A stretch of DNA of 64,000 nucleotides from Guyparkeria sp. SCN-R1 (GCF_003932495.1 NZ_QZMT01000002.1:105881-169880), one strand, 5' to 3'; counted from the stretch's first letter, positions 43,307 through 53,030 are shown. Notes: generated by a model not told the origin, from the letters alone. A program made the numbers and translations.

Positions 43307-46300
43307 ATGAGTCATCCCGTCGACACCGCCGATCCGGCGAGCATTCTCGCGTATATCAACGCCAATCGCGATCACCTGGCCCTGCGTCATCTGCCACAGG
43401 TCGACCGGCAGTTGCGCCGGCTCGAGGAAGGCACGCCCGACGAGCAGGCCCTGCACCGATTGCTCGACCGCGTGACGGCCGCCGCTGACGAGGTGGCCGC
43501 GCGCGAAGCGCTGGCGATCGACATCGACTACCCCGAGAGCCTGCCGGTTTCCGGCGCGCGCGAGGAGATCCTCGAGGCCATCCAGTCCCACCCGGTCACC
43601 ATCATTGCCGGCGAGACCGGCTCGGGCAAGACGACCCAGATCCCCAAGATGCTGCTCGAGCTGGGCTACGGCCGCCGCGGGCTGATCGGTCATACCCAGC
43701 CGCGGCGGATCGCGGCACGCAACGTCGCCCGCCGGCTGGCCGAAGAACTCGACGAGGGCGTACGTGAAGAGGATGGGGGCGGCGACGGGCGCACCGCGGT
43801 CGGCTACAAGGTGCGCTTCTCCGACCAGACCCGCCCGAACTCGCGCGTGGCGGTGATGACCGACGGCCTGCTGCTCGCCGAGCTGCAGCACGACCGCGAC
43901 CTGCTGCGCTACGACGCGCTGATCATCGACGAGGCACACGAGCGCAGCCTCAATATCGATTTCCTGTTGGGGGTGATGAAGCGCCTGCTCAAGCGCCGGC
44001 CGGACTTCCGGCTGATCATCACCTCGGCGACCATCGACCCGGAGCGCTTCGCCGAGCACTTTGCCGACGAGCGCGACGGCCGTCCGCCGATCATCTCGGT
44101 CAGCGGCCGGGGCTACCCGGTCGAGGTGCGTTATCGTCCACCGGAATCCGACCGCGACGAGGAGCTGGGCTCGGTCGTCGCCCGCGGCGTGATGCACGCG
44201 GTCGACGAGCTGGTCCACGAGGGCCCCGGCGACATCCTGGTGTTCCTGCCCGGTGAGCGCGAGATCCGCGAGACCGAGCGTCAGCTCTCGCGCCACGGTC
44301 TGCGGAACACCGAGATCCTGCCGCTGTACGCGCGCCTGTCGGCATCCGACCAGCAGCGCGTGTTCGCCCCGCACGCCGGCCGACGGATCGTGCTGTCGAC
44401 CAACGTCGCCGAGACCTCGCTGACGGTGCCGGGCATTCACTACGTGATTGACTCGGGCGTGGCACGGATCAGCCGCTACCATCCGCGTGCCCGACTGCAG
44501 AAACTCGGCATCGAGCCGATCTCGCAGGCCTCGGCGAACCAGCGTGCCGGGCGCTGCGGGCGGATCGCCCCAGGCGTCTGCATCCGGCTCTACGAGGAAG
44601 AGGACTTCGACGGACGGCCGGCCTTCACCGACCCGGAGATCCTGCGCTCCAACCTTGCCTCGGTGCTGCTGCAACTCGACTCGCTCAAGCTCGGGAGGGC
44701 CGAGGAGTTCCCCTTCATCGAGCCGCCGGAACCCCGCCAGTTGGCCTCGGCCCGCAAGCACCTGTTCGAACTGCGCGCCCTCGACGAGACCGGCCGACTG
44801 ACCGAGATCGGCCGCCGACTCTCGCGCCTGCCGATCGACCCGACCCTGGGCCGGATGATCGTCGCGGCCCGCGAGCACGGCGACCGGGCCACCGAGGACA
44901 TGCTGGTGGTCGCCGCCTTCCTCGCCCTGCAGGACCCGCGCGAACGCCCGACCGAGGCACGCGGTGCGGCCGATGCCGCCCATCGCGACTTCGCCCTGGC
45001 CGATTCGGACTTCGCCAGTGCGCTCGCGCTCTGGTCGGCCTGGCACGAGGTACGCCGCCACAAGAGCCGCCGCCAGGCCCGCCAGTGGGCGATCAAGCGC
45101 TACCTCAACGCCAACCGCCTGACCGAGTGGCACGACCTGGTCGGTCAGCTGCGCCAGTCGGTCGACGAGATGTTCCGCATCCGCCTGCCGGAGTTCGAGC
45201 CAATCGTGATGCCGGACAAGCCCGAGGAAGGCGAAAAGCAGAAACTCCCCGGCGCGCTGGCCGCTCGCATCGAGCAATTGCACCAGGCGGCGCTCGCCGG
45301 GTTACTCGACCACGTCGGGATGCGTGACCCCGCTCCCCCGAAGAGCTACCAGCAGGCCGCCGGCGATCATCGCGGCAAGAAGCGCCGCGCGCCAACGGTC
45401 TATCTCGGCGCACACAACCGCCGCTTCTACCTGTTCCCCGGCTCGGTGACCGTCAAGGCCCAACCCAAGTGGATGGTGGCCGCCGAGATCGTCGAGACCT
45501 CCAAGGTGTTCGCGCGCATGAACGCGCCCATCAATCCGCGCTGGCTCGAACCGATGGCCGGCCACCTGGTGACCCACGAGCACAACGAGCCCAACTGGGA
45601 CCCGAAATCCGGCCGGGTGACGGCCTTCGAGACCGTGCGCCTGTTCGGCCTGCCGATCGTCACCAAGCGTCGGGTCGATTTCGGCGCGATCGATCCGGTC
45701 GCCGCCCGCGACGTCTTCATTCGCCGGGCCCTGGTCGAGGGGGATTTCGAGTCGGCCCAGCCGTTCTGGCAACACAACCAGGCACTGATCGAGGAGATCC
45801 GCACGCTCGAGGCCAAGCTGCGCCGACCGGCCTTCCTGGTCGACGATCAGGCGCTCTACGACTTCTACCAGGCCCGCATCCCGGCCGATGTCACCGACGC
45901 GCGCAAGCTCAATCACTGGATCAAGAAGGACCGCGCCGCGGCCGCACACCTGGAACTGACCCGCGACGACCTGCTGGCCACCGAGCCCGACGACCGCCGG
46001 CTGTCCGAACTGCCCGATCACTGGCAGGCGGGCCGCTATCGACTGAAGCTCTCGTACCACTTTGCCCCCGGCGAGCCGGACGACGGCGTGAGCCTGCACG
46101 TGCCGCTCGGTCTGCTCAACCGCATCGACATCCCGCCGACGACGCACCTGGTGCCGGGCCTGCGCCGGGAGAAGATCGAGGCGATGATCCGGGCGCTTCC
46201 CAAGGCCGAGCGACGCCATTTCGTCCCGGCCCCGAGCTTTGCCGAGGCGGTCGAGGACCGCATCACCGACACCGACATCTCGCTCTCGCAGGCCGTGGCC

Positions 46301-47419
46301 GACGAACTGCGCCGCATGACCGGCCACGAGGTCGACCCGGCCCTGTTCGACGAGCAGAAGCTGCCCGAGCACCTGCGCATGCGCTTCGTGGCCGTCGACG
46401 AGGACGGCGAGCCGATCGATGCCGACCGCGACATCAACGCCCTGCGCGGCCGGCAGGCCCAACGCGCGCAGGAGGCGTTCAACCAGCGCAGCAAGCACCG
46501 CCTCGAGGATCACCTGGCGACCGAATGGGACTTCGACGAGCTGCCGGAAAAGCTCACGGTCGAAAGCGCGGGCGCGCAGGTCGAAGCACACCCGGCACTG
46601 GTGGACCAGGGTGATCACGTCGCGATCGAACTGATCGACGATCCCGGGCGCGCGCGCCGGGTCCACGAGACCGGCGTCGTCCGGTTGATGTTGCTGGCCC
46701 GCGCCCAGATGGTCCGCCAGGCCGAGTCCGACCTGCGCGGCGACCGTTCGCTGGACACCGTCCGTCTGCACTACAGCCGGTTGAAATCCCCACGCCCGGT
46801 CCCCAGTGAGGGCATGCAGGCATCCCGGCGGGCCGACCGCGCCTTCGACCAGGAGCTGATCTTCCGCGCGGCCTGGGAACTGGCCGTCGCCGGCGAGCCA
46901 CCGATTCGCGACCCCGATACCTTCCGTCAGCGTCTTGCCCGTCTCGATGGCGAGCTGCCGCGCCGGGCCATGGCGCTCGCGCAGCGGATCAAGGCTATCC
47001 TCGAGCACCAGCATCGCCTGCGCCGCCAGCTGAGCGGGCGGCTGCCGTTGTCGGTGATCGAGGCGGCCAAGGAGATCGGCGACCAGATCGACCTGCTGGT
47101 CCACCCCGGCCTGATCTGGCTGGCGAGCGAGGAACGGCTTGCCGCCTTGCCGCGTTACCTCGAGGGCGCCGAGAAGCGCCTGGAGAAGACGGAGCGCCAG
47201 CCGGAGCGCGATCGCATGCTGCGGGTGACCTTCGCCCCGCTCGCCGAGCAGGTGCGCAACCGGCTGATGAAGGGCAGGCCGGACCTGGTCGAGTGGCAAC
47301 GACGCGAGGCCCTGCTCGACCTGCTCGAGGGCCACCGGCTGGACGTCTTTGCCCAGGAGCTGGCCGGCAAGGGTGCGCCCAAGGCCAAGGACATCGAAGC
47401 GGCCCTCTCGGATCAATGA
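43307..47419 (+). CDS. hrpA: ATP-dependent RNA helicase HrpA
   Basis: 1370 residues; a DEAH-box helicase of the HrpA type, involved in rescuing stalled ribosomes and processing some mRNAs. Motif I GETGSGKTTQIPK (about 101-113), motif II DEAH (about 208), motif III SATID (about 243) and motif VI QRAGRCGR (about 408-415). The HrpA-specific C-terminal region (DUF3418) fills about 750-1370. The start is the ATG at 43307 (MSHPVDTADP) because the upstream part of the frame lies in the divergent gene's leader. The length agrees with E. coli HrpA (1300). No Shine-Dalgarno is evident. Confidence 0.95.
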   Translation: MSHPVDTADPASILAYINANRDHLALRHLPQVDRQLRRLEEGTPDEQALHRLLDRVTAAADEVAAREALAIDIDYPESLPVSGAREEILEAIQSHPVTIIAGETGSGKTTQIPKMLLELGYGRRGLIGHTQPRRIAARNVARRLAEELDEGVREEDGGGDGRTAVGYKVRFSDQTRPNSRVAVMTDGLLLAELQHDRDLLRYDALIIDEAHERSLNIDFLLGVMKRLLKRRPDFRLIITSATIDPERFAEHFADERDGRPPIISVSGRGYPVEVRYRPPESDRDEELGSVVARGVMHAVDELVHEGPGDILVFLPGEREIRETERQLSRHGLRNTEILPLYARLSASDQQRVFAPHAGRRIVLSTNVAETSLTVPGIHYVIDSGVARISRYHPRARLQKLGIEPISQASANQRAGRCGRIAPGVCIRLYEEEDFDGRPAFTDPEILRSNLASVLLQLDSLKLGRAEEFPFIEPPEPRQLASARKHLFELRALDETGRLTEIGRRLSRLPIDPTLGRMIVAAREHGDRATEDMLVVAAFLALQDPRERPTEARGAADAAHRDFALADSDFASALALWSAWHEVRRHKSRRQARQWAIKRYLNANRLTEWHDLVGQLRQSVDEMFRIRLPEFEPIVMPDKPEEGEKQKLPGALAARIEQLHQAALAGLLDHVGMRDPAPPKSYQQAAGDHRGKKRRAPTVYLGAHNRRFYLFPGSVTVKAQPKWMVAAEIVETSKVFARMNAPINPRWLEPMAGHLVTHEHNEPNWDPKSGRVTAFETVRLFGLPIVTKRRVDFGAIDPVAARDVFIRRALVEGDFESAQPFWQHNQALIEEIRTLEAKLRRPAFLVDDQALYDFYQARIPADVTDARKLNHWIKKDRAAAAHLELTRDDLLATEPDDRRLSELPDHWQAGRYRLKLSYHFAPGEPDDGVSLHVPLGLLNRIDIPPTTHLVPGLRREKIEAMIRALPKAERRHFVPAPSFAEAVEDRITDTDISLSQAVADELRRMTGHEVDPALFDEQKLPEHLRMRFVAVDEDGEPIDADRDINALRGRQAQRAQEAFNQRSKHRLEDHLATEWDFDELPEKLTVESAGAQVEAHPALVDQGDHVAIELIDDPGRARRVHETGVVRLMLLARAQMVRQAESDLRGDRSLDTVRLHYSRLKSPRPVPSEGMQASRRADRAFDQELIFRAAWELAVAGEPPIRDPDTFRQRLARLDGELPRRAMALAQRIKAILEHQHRLRRQLSGRLPLSVIEAAKEIGDQIDLLVHPGLIWLASEERLAALPRYLEGAEKRLEKTERQPERDRMLRVTFAPLAEQVRNRLMKGRPDLVEWQRREALLDLLEGHRLDVFAQELAGKGAPKAKDIEAALSDQ

Positions 47420-47514
47420 CTCGACCGGACGAGGGCGAAACCGGACCGCGACAAACTGGTCTATACCCGTTAGGGATAACGAGCTTGAAGACAACCACGC
47501 GGGGCGCGAGCAGG

Positions 47515-48162
47515 ATGATCCGGTTGCATACCTCATTACGACTGCCGGCCGCCATTGGCATGGCCGCCCTGGCCCTGACCCTGACCCTGGAGGCGACCGG
47601 CGCGGCCAGTGCGCAGGAATCCGAAACCGTCTACAAGTGCATCCACTCGGATGGGCGCATCGTCTACTCCGATGAGCCCTGCAACGGCAAGATGGAGATA
47701 CAGACCATCACGGCGCCGGAGGCGGGCAGCGGGGGCGAAGCGGCTCGCGAGGGCATCAAGCGGATTGCCGAGGAATACGACGAGCGTGTCGAGGCCGAGC
47801 AGCGTGCACGCGAAGAGGCCGAGCGGCGCGCCCTCGAGCAACGCCTGTCCAACCCGGAGGTAGTCGTGGTCGCCCCGTGGCGCGACGAGCCCCGTTACAC
47901 CCCCTACTACCCGCGGGGTGAGCACTTGCCACCCTACGATCGCTACCGCGATCCCGCGCATGGCGGCATGCGCCTGGACGACGACGGCTTCTCGCTCTGG
48001 TTCGACAGCGGCCAACCCTTCCCGAACCACAGACCACCGCCCTACCATCGCCCGCGCGATGGCGATCGCCCGCCACGCGATCCGTATTCCAGCGACGGCC
48101 AGCCGATCAAGGAGCCCGGCTACTCCGGCCGCTACCCCGGAGGGTTCCCGGGCTACCGATAG
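47515..48162 (+). CDS. DUF4124-domain secreted protein
   Basis: 215 residues. It has a signal peptide (LPAAIGMAALALTLTLEATGAASAQ, ASA-type site near residue 34), then a DUF4124 module, TVYKCIHSDGRIVYSDEPCNGKMEIQTI (about 39-66; the conserved Y-x-C and PC cysteines may form a disulfide). A Glu/Arg-rich helical stretch (about 75-115, probable coiled coil) and a Pro/Tyr/Arg-rich tail follow. Members are common in gammaproteobacteria, with no assigned role. It is not clearly linked to hrpA, which ends 95 bp upstream. Confidence 0.8.
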   Translation: MIRLHTSLRLPAAIGMAALALTLTLEATGAASAQESETVYKCIHSDGRIVYSDEPCNGKMEIQTITAPEAGSGGEAAREGIKRIAEEYDERVEAEQRAREEAERRALEQRLSNPEVVVVAPWRDEPRYTPYYPRGEHLPPYDRYRDPAHGGMRLDDDGFSLWFDSGQPFPNHRPPPYHRPRDGDRPPRDPYSSDGQPIKEPGYSGRYPGGFPGYR

Positions 48163-48242
48163 TCAAGGCGAGGGCAGGAGGATGCGGAATCTGCGACAAT
48201 CGCCCACCCATCCATCGGTGAATTAGGCAGGTCAGGCCCGTC

Positions 48243-48539
48243 ATGCAGGCGCATATCTTCAAGAGTCGCAAGAACCCCGACATGTATCTGTTCGTGCGCG
48301 AGGGACAGGACATGGACGAACTCGATCAAATGGTGCGCGAGCGCCTGGGTGAACTCGAGTTCGTGATGGCGCTGGACCTATCGGCAGACCGGCAGCTCGC
48401 GCGCACCGATAGCACCACCGTGCGCGACCATATCGAAAAGCTGGGCTTTCATCTGCAGATGCCGCCGAGCGCCGAGAACTGGGCCCACTGGGACAACCTC
48501 AAGGCCGGCATCCGCGCCGGCAAGCCCGAGCCCGAGTAA
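48243..48539 (+). CDS. ycgL: YcgL domain-containing protein
   Basis: 98 residues, matching the YcgL family: the AHIFKSRKNPDMYLFVREG start (short, conserved), DxLP-like LDQMVRERLGELEFVMALDL, and a GFHLQMPP block at about 69-76. YcgL has a small alpha/beta fold of unknown function. It starts at the ATG at 48243 after a weak ribosome-binding site (GCAGG). A single gene facing cysQ. Confidence 0.9.
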   Translation: MQAHIFKSRKNPDMYLFVREGQDMDELDQMVRERLGELEFVMALDLSADRQLARTDSTTVRDHIEKLGFHLQMPPSAENWAHWDNLKAGIRAGKPEPE

Positions 48540-48587
48540 CAGCCAGCTCCCGCTGCAGGCGGGGGCTGGTCCCCACCGGCGAGCGCT

Positions 48588-49448
48588 TCAAAGCGCGGCG
48601 ATCTCGTGCAACCGATCGAAATCCAGATTTAGTCCGTTGTGGGCCACGAACATCGGGTTGAGCAGCGATTCGCGGGTGTTGTAGCGCAGCGGGCGGCCCG
48701 AGAGGTCGGTCAGCTGGCCGCCGGCGGCCTCCAATACGCACTGCGAGGCAGCGGTATCCCATTCCGAGGTGGGCCCCAGGCGGGGGTAGAGATCCGCCTT
48801 GCCTTCGGCCACCAGGCAGGTCTTTAGCGAACTGCCACAGCGCACCACGCTGGCTTCGGCTCCCGGTCGGGAGAAGGTGTCGATCAGCTGCATTTCACGC
48901 CGGCTGGCGTGCGAACGGGACAGCGCCAGGGTGGGCGGATCGGCCGGAGCGCGCACCTGAATGGGGCCGGGCTCGTCATGATAGCGCCAGGCACCCTGAC
49001 CGCGAATCGCCGCGTACTCGAGATCGATCGCCGGGGCGAGCACGACACCCAGCACCGGCACGCCGCCATCGATCAACGCGATATTGACGGAGAATTCACC
49101 ATTGCGCTTGACGAACTCGCGCGTGCCGTCGAGCGGATCGACCAGCCAGTAGCGCGGCCAGGAGCAGCGCTCACGCCAAGCCGGGGCACGCCCCTCTTCG
49201 GTGATGATCGGCCAGCCGTCACCCAGGGTGGCCAGACGATCGGCAATCAGCTGATTGGCCACCAGATCGGCCTCGGTGACCGGCGAGGCATCCGCCTTGC
49301 GTTCGACCACGAAGTCCTGCCGGTAGACCGCCATGATTGCCCGCCCGGCCGCCGCGGCAATCGCCCGCACCTCGGCGAGCAGTGCGGCATCGACACCAGG
49401 GATCTCGCCAGCCGCTGAATCCCCCATCGGGGCTACACGATCCGTCAT
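48588..49448 (-). CDS. cysQ: 3'(2'),5'-bisphosphate nucleotidase CysQ
   Basis: 286 residues of the inositol-monophosphatase superfamily. It degrades PAP, the by-product of sulfate assimilation. Metal-binding motifs: ASPVTEADLVANQLI (about 54-68), EEGR (about 84-87), WLVDPLDGTREFVKRNGEFSVNIAL (about 101-125) and TSEWDTAASQCVLEAAGG (about 233-250). Somewhat longer than E. coli CysQ (246) because of an N-terminal extension. The ATG at 49448 overlaps the nudE stop by 4 bp (ATGA), so the two are translationally coupled, a common cysQ-nudE pair. Confidence 0.94.
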   Translation of the reverse strand: MTDRVAPMGDSAAGEIPGVDAALLAEVRAIAAAAGRAIMAVYRQDFVVERKADASPVTEADLVANQLIADRLATLGDGWPIITEEGRAPAWRERCSWPRYWLVDPLDGTREFVKRNGEFSVNIALIDGGVPVLGVVLAPAIDLEYAAIRGQGAWRYHDEPGPIQVRAPADPPTLALSRSHASRREMQLIDTFSRPGAEASVVRCGSSLKTCLVAEGKADLYPRLGPTSEWDTAASQCVLEAAGGQLTDLSGRPLRYNTRESLLNPMFVAHNGLNLDFDRLHEIAAL

Positions 49449-50014
49449 GCGCTCCCTTCCCTTTCCCGTAGCTGCCGGTGCGCCCGCACCAGGAACATGG
49501 CGGCCAGTGATCTTGCCTCGGAACAATCGCCCGAGGCGGCAAAGTCATCGAGATCGGCCATTGGCAGGAAACTGACCTCCAGTGGCTCGGGCTCGTCGCC
49601 CGGCAGACGGGCCGGGTAAAGCGATTCGGCCAGCACCAGCTGCGTGCGCTGGCCGGAATAGGTGGGCGCCATGGTCATTTCGTTGAGCCGGGTCAGGCGG
49701 CGGGCGGCGAAGCCTGCCTCTTCCCTCAGTTCACGATTGGCGGCCTCCACCGGCGTTTCGCCGGCATCGATCCGGCCCTTGGGCAGGCCCAGCTCGTAGC
49801 GCTCAGTGCCGCAGGCGTATTCGCGAATCAGGACGAACTCGTCACGTTCGGTCACCGCCGCGACGATCACCGCGCCGTTGGCGCTGCCCTTGAGACGTTC
49901 GAATTGCACCTCGGTGCCATTGGCAAAGCACAGATCCACGCCCTCCACGCGAAACAGGCGGGTTTCGGCCAATGTACGGGTCGCCTGGATGGTGGGAGGG
50001 GCATTCGAGGGCAT
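49445..50014 (-). CDS. nudE: ADP compounds hydrolase NudE
   Basis: 189 residues with a complete Nudix box, GRIDAGETPVEAANRELREEAGF (about 89-111; G-x5-E-x7-REUxEE-x-GU). NudE hydrolyses ADP-ribose, NADH and Ap3A. N-terminal LFRVEGVDLCFANGTEVQFERL and the AVTERDEFVLIREYACGTERYELGLPKG block fit the NudE subgroup. The start at 50014 (MPSNAPP) is preferred from family length; an in-frame ATG at 50059 gives 15 more residues. It is followed by cysQ and is divergent from the cobalamin riboswitch. Confidence 0.9.
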   Translation of the reverse strand: MPSNAPPTIQATRTLAETRLFRVEGVDLCFANGTEVQFERLKGSANGAVIVAAVTERDEFVLIREYACGTERYELGLPKGRIDAGETPVEAANRELREEAGFAARRLTRLNEMTMAPTYSGQRTQLVLAESLYPARLPGDEPEPLEVSFLPMADLDDFAASGDCSEARSLAAMFLVRAHRQLREREGSA

Positions 50015-50185
50015 GTCACGGCCTGATCCGGTGAAAAAGGTTTCGCGCTTCTTCGTCATTGTAGCCGACAAGCTCGCTTCGCCCGACCGGCTCACCGCCC
50101 GACAGGGGATTCATCTCGGCCATGAGAATGGCTCACGCTAGCCCCTTGCCTTTGCGCAACGGATTGCAAACAATGCGCCCCGACG

Positions 50186-50383
50186 TCAGAGGTGGTGCCC
50201 CCGCGGAACGCGGCGGGCACTGAAACAGGGAAGCAGGTCCAATGCCTGCGCTGCCCCCGCAACGGTAGGTGGTGACGCCGACATCATTACGCCACTGTCC
50301 CGGGTGCCCCGGGCCGGGAAGGCGATGTCGGCCGGGATGGCTTCAACCGCCCCTAGACCACGAGCCCGGAGACCGGCCTCTGA
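50186..50383 (+). ncRNA. Cobalamin (adenosylcobalamin-type) riboswitch
   Basis: The leader of btuB carries the conserved cobalamin aptamer pieces in order: GGAAGCAGGTCCAATGCCTGCG (about 50230-50251), GCTGCCCCCGCAACGG (about 50250-50265) and the B12 box GCCCGGAGACCGGCC (about 50364-50378). The closing P1 helix pairs TCAGAGG (50186-50192) with CCTCTGA (50377-50383). Ligand binding would reduce btuB translation or transcription. About 50 bp of linker follow before the ATG at 50434. The 50015-50433 gap holds little besides this. Confidence 0.92.
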
Positions 50384-50433
50384 TCGGCATTCCCGACCTG
50401 CGGTGGGCTGGTCGGTCACGTGAAATCAAATCC

Positions 50434-52266
50434 ATGACGCATGCTTTCCCACGGCGACGGTCGTCGCTCACCGCCGGGCTCACCGGCCTGACCTGTCTTT
50501 TTACCCTCGCCCCATCACAGGCCGATGACCGGCTGGGCCCGATCAACATCACGGCCACCCGCGAGGCGCCAGCCATCGCACCCGCGATGCCCGAGACCGT
50601 CATCACGCGCGAGGAGATCGAGCGCAGCCAGGCACGGTCGCTCGAAGAGCTGCTGGCAGGCCGTCCCGGGCTGAACGTGACCAATCTGGGCGGGCCGGGC
50701 AAACAGTCGAACGTCTCGATCTGGGGGCAGAGCGCCAGCCGGACGGCCGTCTTCGTTGACGGGATTCGAATCGGCCTGCCGTCAGCCGGACAGAGTTACC
50801 TCGAACACATTCCGCTGGCGCAGATCGAACGCATCGAGATCGTGCGCGGCCCGCGTTCCGGGCAATGGGGCGCGGACGCGGGCGGCGGGGTGATCCAGAT
50901 CTTCACCCGCAAGGGCACTGCGGATGGCACGCATCTATCCGGCGGTATGGGCGCCGGCTCGCGTGGAAACCGCGAGGCCGACGCGCACCTTGGTGGCCGG
51001 CAGGGGGCGTTCGACTATTCGTTCGGCCTGTCCCACCGTGAAACCGACGGGTTCGACAGTTTCGAGGGCAGCGACCCCGACGACGATGGCTATCGGAATC
51101 AATCTGCCCAAGGGCAGGTGGGCTACCGATTTGGCGATGGTGGGCATATACGTGGCCACTTCCTGGGCTCGGAAGCGGAAACCGAGTTCGACAGCACCTT
51201 CGGTCCGTTCGGGGCCAACGAAGTCGAGGAAAGCTCGCGTGCCTTCGGTGTTTCCGCCAGCACCGGCCAGATCGGCTTCTGGCAACTGAGGGCACGCGCC
51301 GGGCGCTCGAGTGCCGATCGGGATTTCTATGAAAACCGCGCCACTCTGTCAGCACGACAACCCGCGTATGCCTACGACGATCAACGTGACACCGTGTTCG
51401 TCGCCAACGACTTCCAGGTCAATGAGCAGCACACGATCACGGTGGGCGGCGACTGGAGCCGGGATTCCGCCGAGACGTCGCCGGATTACCTGATCAACGA
51501 CCGCATCAATCGCGCCCTGTTCCTGCAGGTCAATTCCCGTTTGGGCGAACGGCTGGATCTGCAGGCCGCCGTTCGTCGTGATTTCAACGAACAGTTCGGC
51601 ACGGCCAACACCGGCTCACTGGATCTGGCCTACGCCCTGACCAGCCAGTGGACACTCACCGCCGGTCACGGCACCGCGTTTACTGCCCCCTCATTCGATC
51701 TGCTTTACGCGCCGTTCGCCGGATTCAGCAACCCGGATCTCGACGCGGAAAGGACACGCACCAGTCGCGCTGGCCTCCAGTGGCAAAAGGGTTCCTGGCA
51801 AGCCGAATTCACGGCATTTCGTACCAACGGCCGTGACCTGATCCGGACCGGTTTCGAACCGGTCAATATCGACCGCGCGCGAATCCACGGTGCCGAGGCC
51901 CTCGCTGCTTACACCGATGCGAACTGGTCCGCCAGCGCCAGCCTGACCTACCTGACCACCGAAGACCGTGAGACAGGGGAACGACTGGTCCGTCAGCCGC
52001 GCTGGAACGGTCGCGTGGACGTCGATCGACGGCTCGGGCGCTTCGACGTCGGGGCGACCCTCAGGGGTCAAAGCAATTCGGAAAGCACCGGCATGCAGGA
52101 GAACGCCGGCTTCGTCACCGCCGACCTGCGCGGCGCCTACCGGATCAATGCCGACTGGCGCGTGGAGGCACGCATCGACAATCTCTTCGACCACGACTAC
52201 CAGATCGAGCATGGATACAATCAAGCCCCACGAGGCGTGTTTGTGAGCCTGCGCTACGGCCGGTAA
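50434..52266 (+). CDS. btuB: TonB-dependent vitamin B12 outer-membrane receptor
   Basis: 610 residues. Signal peptide (SLTAGLTGLTCLFTLAPSQA, site near residue 29), a plug domain (about 30-160: ETVITREEIERSQARSLEELLAGRPGLNV, TAVFVDGIRIG, IERIEIVRGPRSGQWGADAGGGVIQIFTRKG) and a 22-strand barrel to a C-terminal VFVSLRYGR. The plug carries the classic TonB receptor pattern. The assignment to cobalamin rests mainly on the riboswitch just upstream. The ATG at 50434 is used; there is no strong Shine-Dalgarno, as expected where the leader controls access. A BtuM-like gene follows 41 bp on. Confidence 0.92.
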   Translation: MTHAFPRRRSSLTAGLTGLTCLFTLAPSQADDRLGPINITATREAPAIAPAMPETVITREEIERSQARSLEELLAGRPGLNVTNLGGPGKQSNVSIWGQSASRTAVFVDGIRIGLPSAGQSYLEHIPLAQIERIEIVRGPRSGQWGADAGGGVIQIFTRKGTADGTHLSGGMGAGSRGNREADAHLGGRQGAFDYSFGLSHRETDGFDSFEGSDPDDDGYRNQSAQGQVGYRFGDGGHIRGHFLGSEAETEFDSTFGPFGANEVEESSRAFGVSASTGQIGFWQLRARAGRSSADRDFYENRATLSARQPAYAYDDQRDTVFVANDFQVNEQHTITVGGDWSRDSAETSPDYLINDRINRALFLQVNSRLGERLDLQAAVRRDFNEQFGTANTGSLDLAYALTSQWTLTAGHGTAFTAPSFDLLYAPFAGFSNPDLDAERTRTSRAGLQWQKGSWQAEFTAFRTNGRDLIRTGFEPVNIDRARIHGAEALAAYTDANWSASASLTYLTTEDRETGERLVRQPRWNGRVDVDRRLGRFDVGATLRGQSNSESTGMQENAGFVTADLRGAYRINADWRVEARIDNLFDHDYQIEHGYNQAPRGVFVSLRYGR

Positions 52267-52307
52267 CATAAGCGCTTCCCACCCGGTTTTCAGGACGTCA
52301 TCCGACC

Positions 52308-52922
52308 ATGCCCCATCCGCTCCAGGAACGACTTTTCCCGTCCAGCCGAGTTGTCGCCATTGCGGCGCTTGTTGTCATGGCGATCTCGATGCTCGCCACG
52401 CGCTATCACCACTTCAGCTCGGCGCTGCACCTGGCGGATACCTCCTGGGCGGTCTTCTTCCTGGCCGGGCTGTGGTTCCGTCAGCTGCGGGTGCTGGGCG
52501 GTCTGCTGATGCTTGCCGTCGCGATCGATCTGGGCAGCGTCTGGCTCGATGGCGCGGCAATGGCCAGCTGTTTTTCACCGGCCTATCCCGGTGTGCTGGC
52601 CGCCTATGCCGCCCTCTGGGGCGCGGGGCGACTCGCGGGCACGCGACTGACGAATGGCTCGGGAAACACCTTCGCGGGGCTGGCGTGGATTGCCGGGGCC
52701 TTGCTCGCGGGCAGCGTGATCGCGTTCGGCATCTCGAACCTCACCTTCTACGCCTTCTCCGGTCAGTTCGGAGCCATGGCGGCATTCGAATACGCCCAGC
52801 GCACAGCGCCGTATCTGGGTGGCTATGTGACCAGTGCGGCGATCTACAGCGTGATCGCACTGGCCGGCATGGCCGCAACGAATGTCGTTCGCCACGGAGT
52901 CCGGGCACAGCGACACGGCTAG
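52308..52922 (+). CDS. btuM: BtuM-like cobalamin transport membrane protein
   Basis: 204 residues with about six membrane segments. Blocks RYHHFSSALHLADTSWAVFFLAGLW (about 32-56) and ASCFSPAYPGVLAAYAALWGAGR (about 86-108) match the pattern I know from BtuM, an S-component-like, ECF-related protein found in B12-regulated loci of Gram-negative bacteria. BtuM has a conserved cysteine that acts on cobalamin; Cys88 here, in the C-F-S-P-A-Y motif, is the candidate. It follows btuB in the riboswitch-led operon and ends at a strong terminator. No BtuCDF genes are present, which fits a stand-alone transporter. Confidence 0.75.
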   Translation: MPHPLQERLFPSSRVVAIAALVVMAISMLATRYHHFSSALHLADTSWAVFFLAGLWFRQLRVLGGLLMLAVAIDLGSVWLDGAAMASCFSPAYPGVLAAYAALWGAGRLAGTRLTNGSGNTFAGLAWIAGALLAGSVIAFGISNLTFYAFSGQFGAMAAFEYAQRTAPYLGGYVTSAAIYSVIALAGMAATNVVRHGVRAQRHG

Positions 52923-52963
52923 CCAGCCCGCGCACCTCGCCCCGGGAATTGGCGGGGCACAAC

Positions 52964-52998
52964 AAAAAACCCGGCACACGTCAGTGGCCGGGTTTTTT
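52964..52998. terminator. Bidirectional rho-independent terminator after btuM
   Basis: Perfect 12-bp stem AAAAAACCCGGC (52964-52975) with GCCGGGTTTTTT (52987-52998) and an 11-nt loop. T-runs on both strands allow it to end btuBM transcription and also the reverse-strand chp operon, whose last gene stops at 53031. Confidence 0.93.
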
Positions 52999-53030
52999 CG
53001 TCGGTGCCTGAGCACCACTCGCGGCAGGGA

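Noticed and set aside
45302..47536. A 744-codon reverse open frame antisense to hrpA (with a second one at 43247-45283)
   Set aside because: Both mirror the hrpA coding frame in a GC-rich gene. No start signal or protein family fits.
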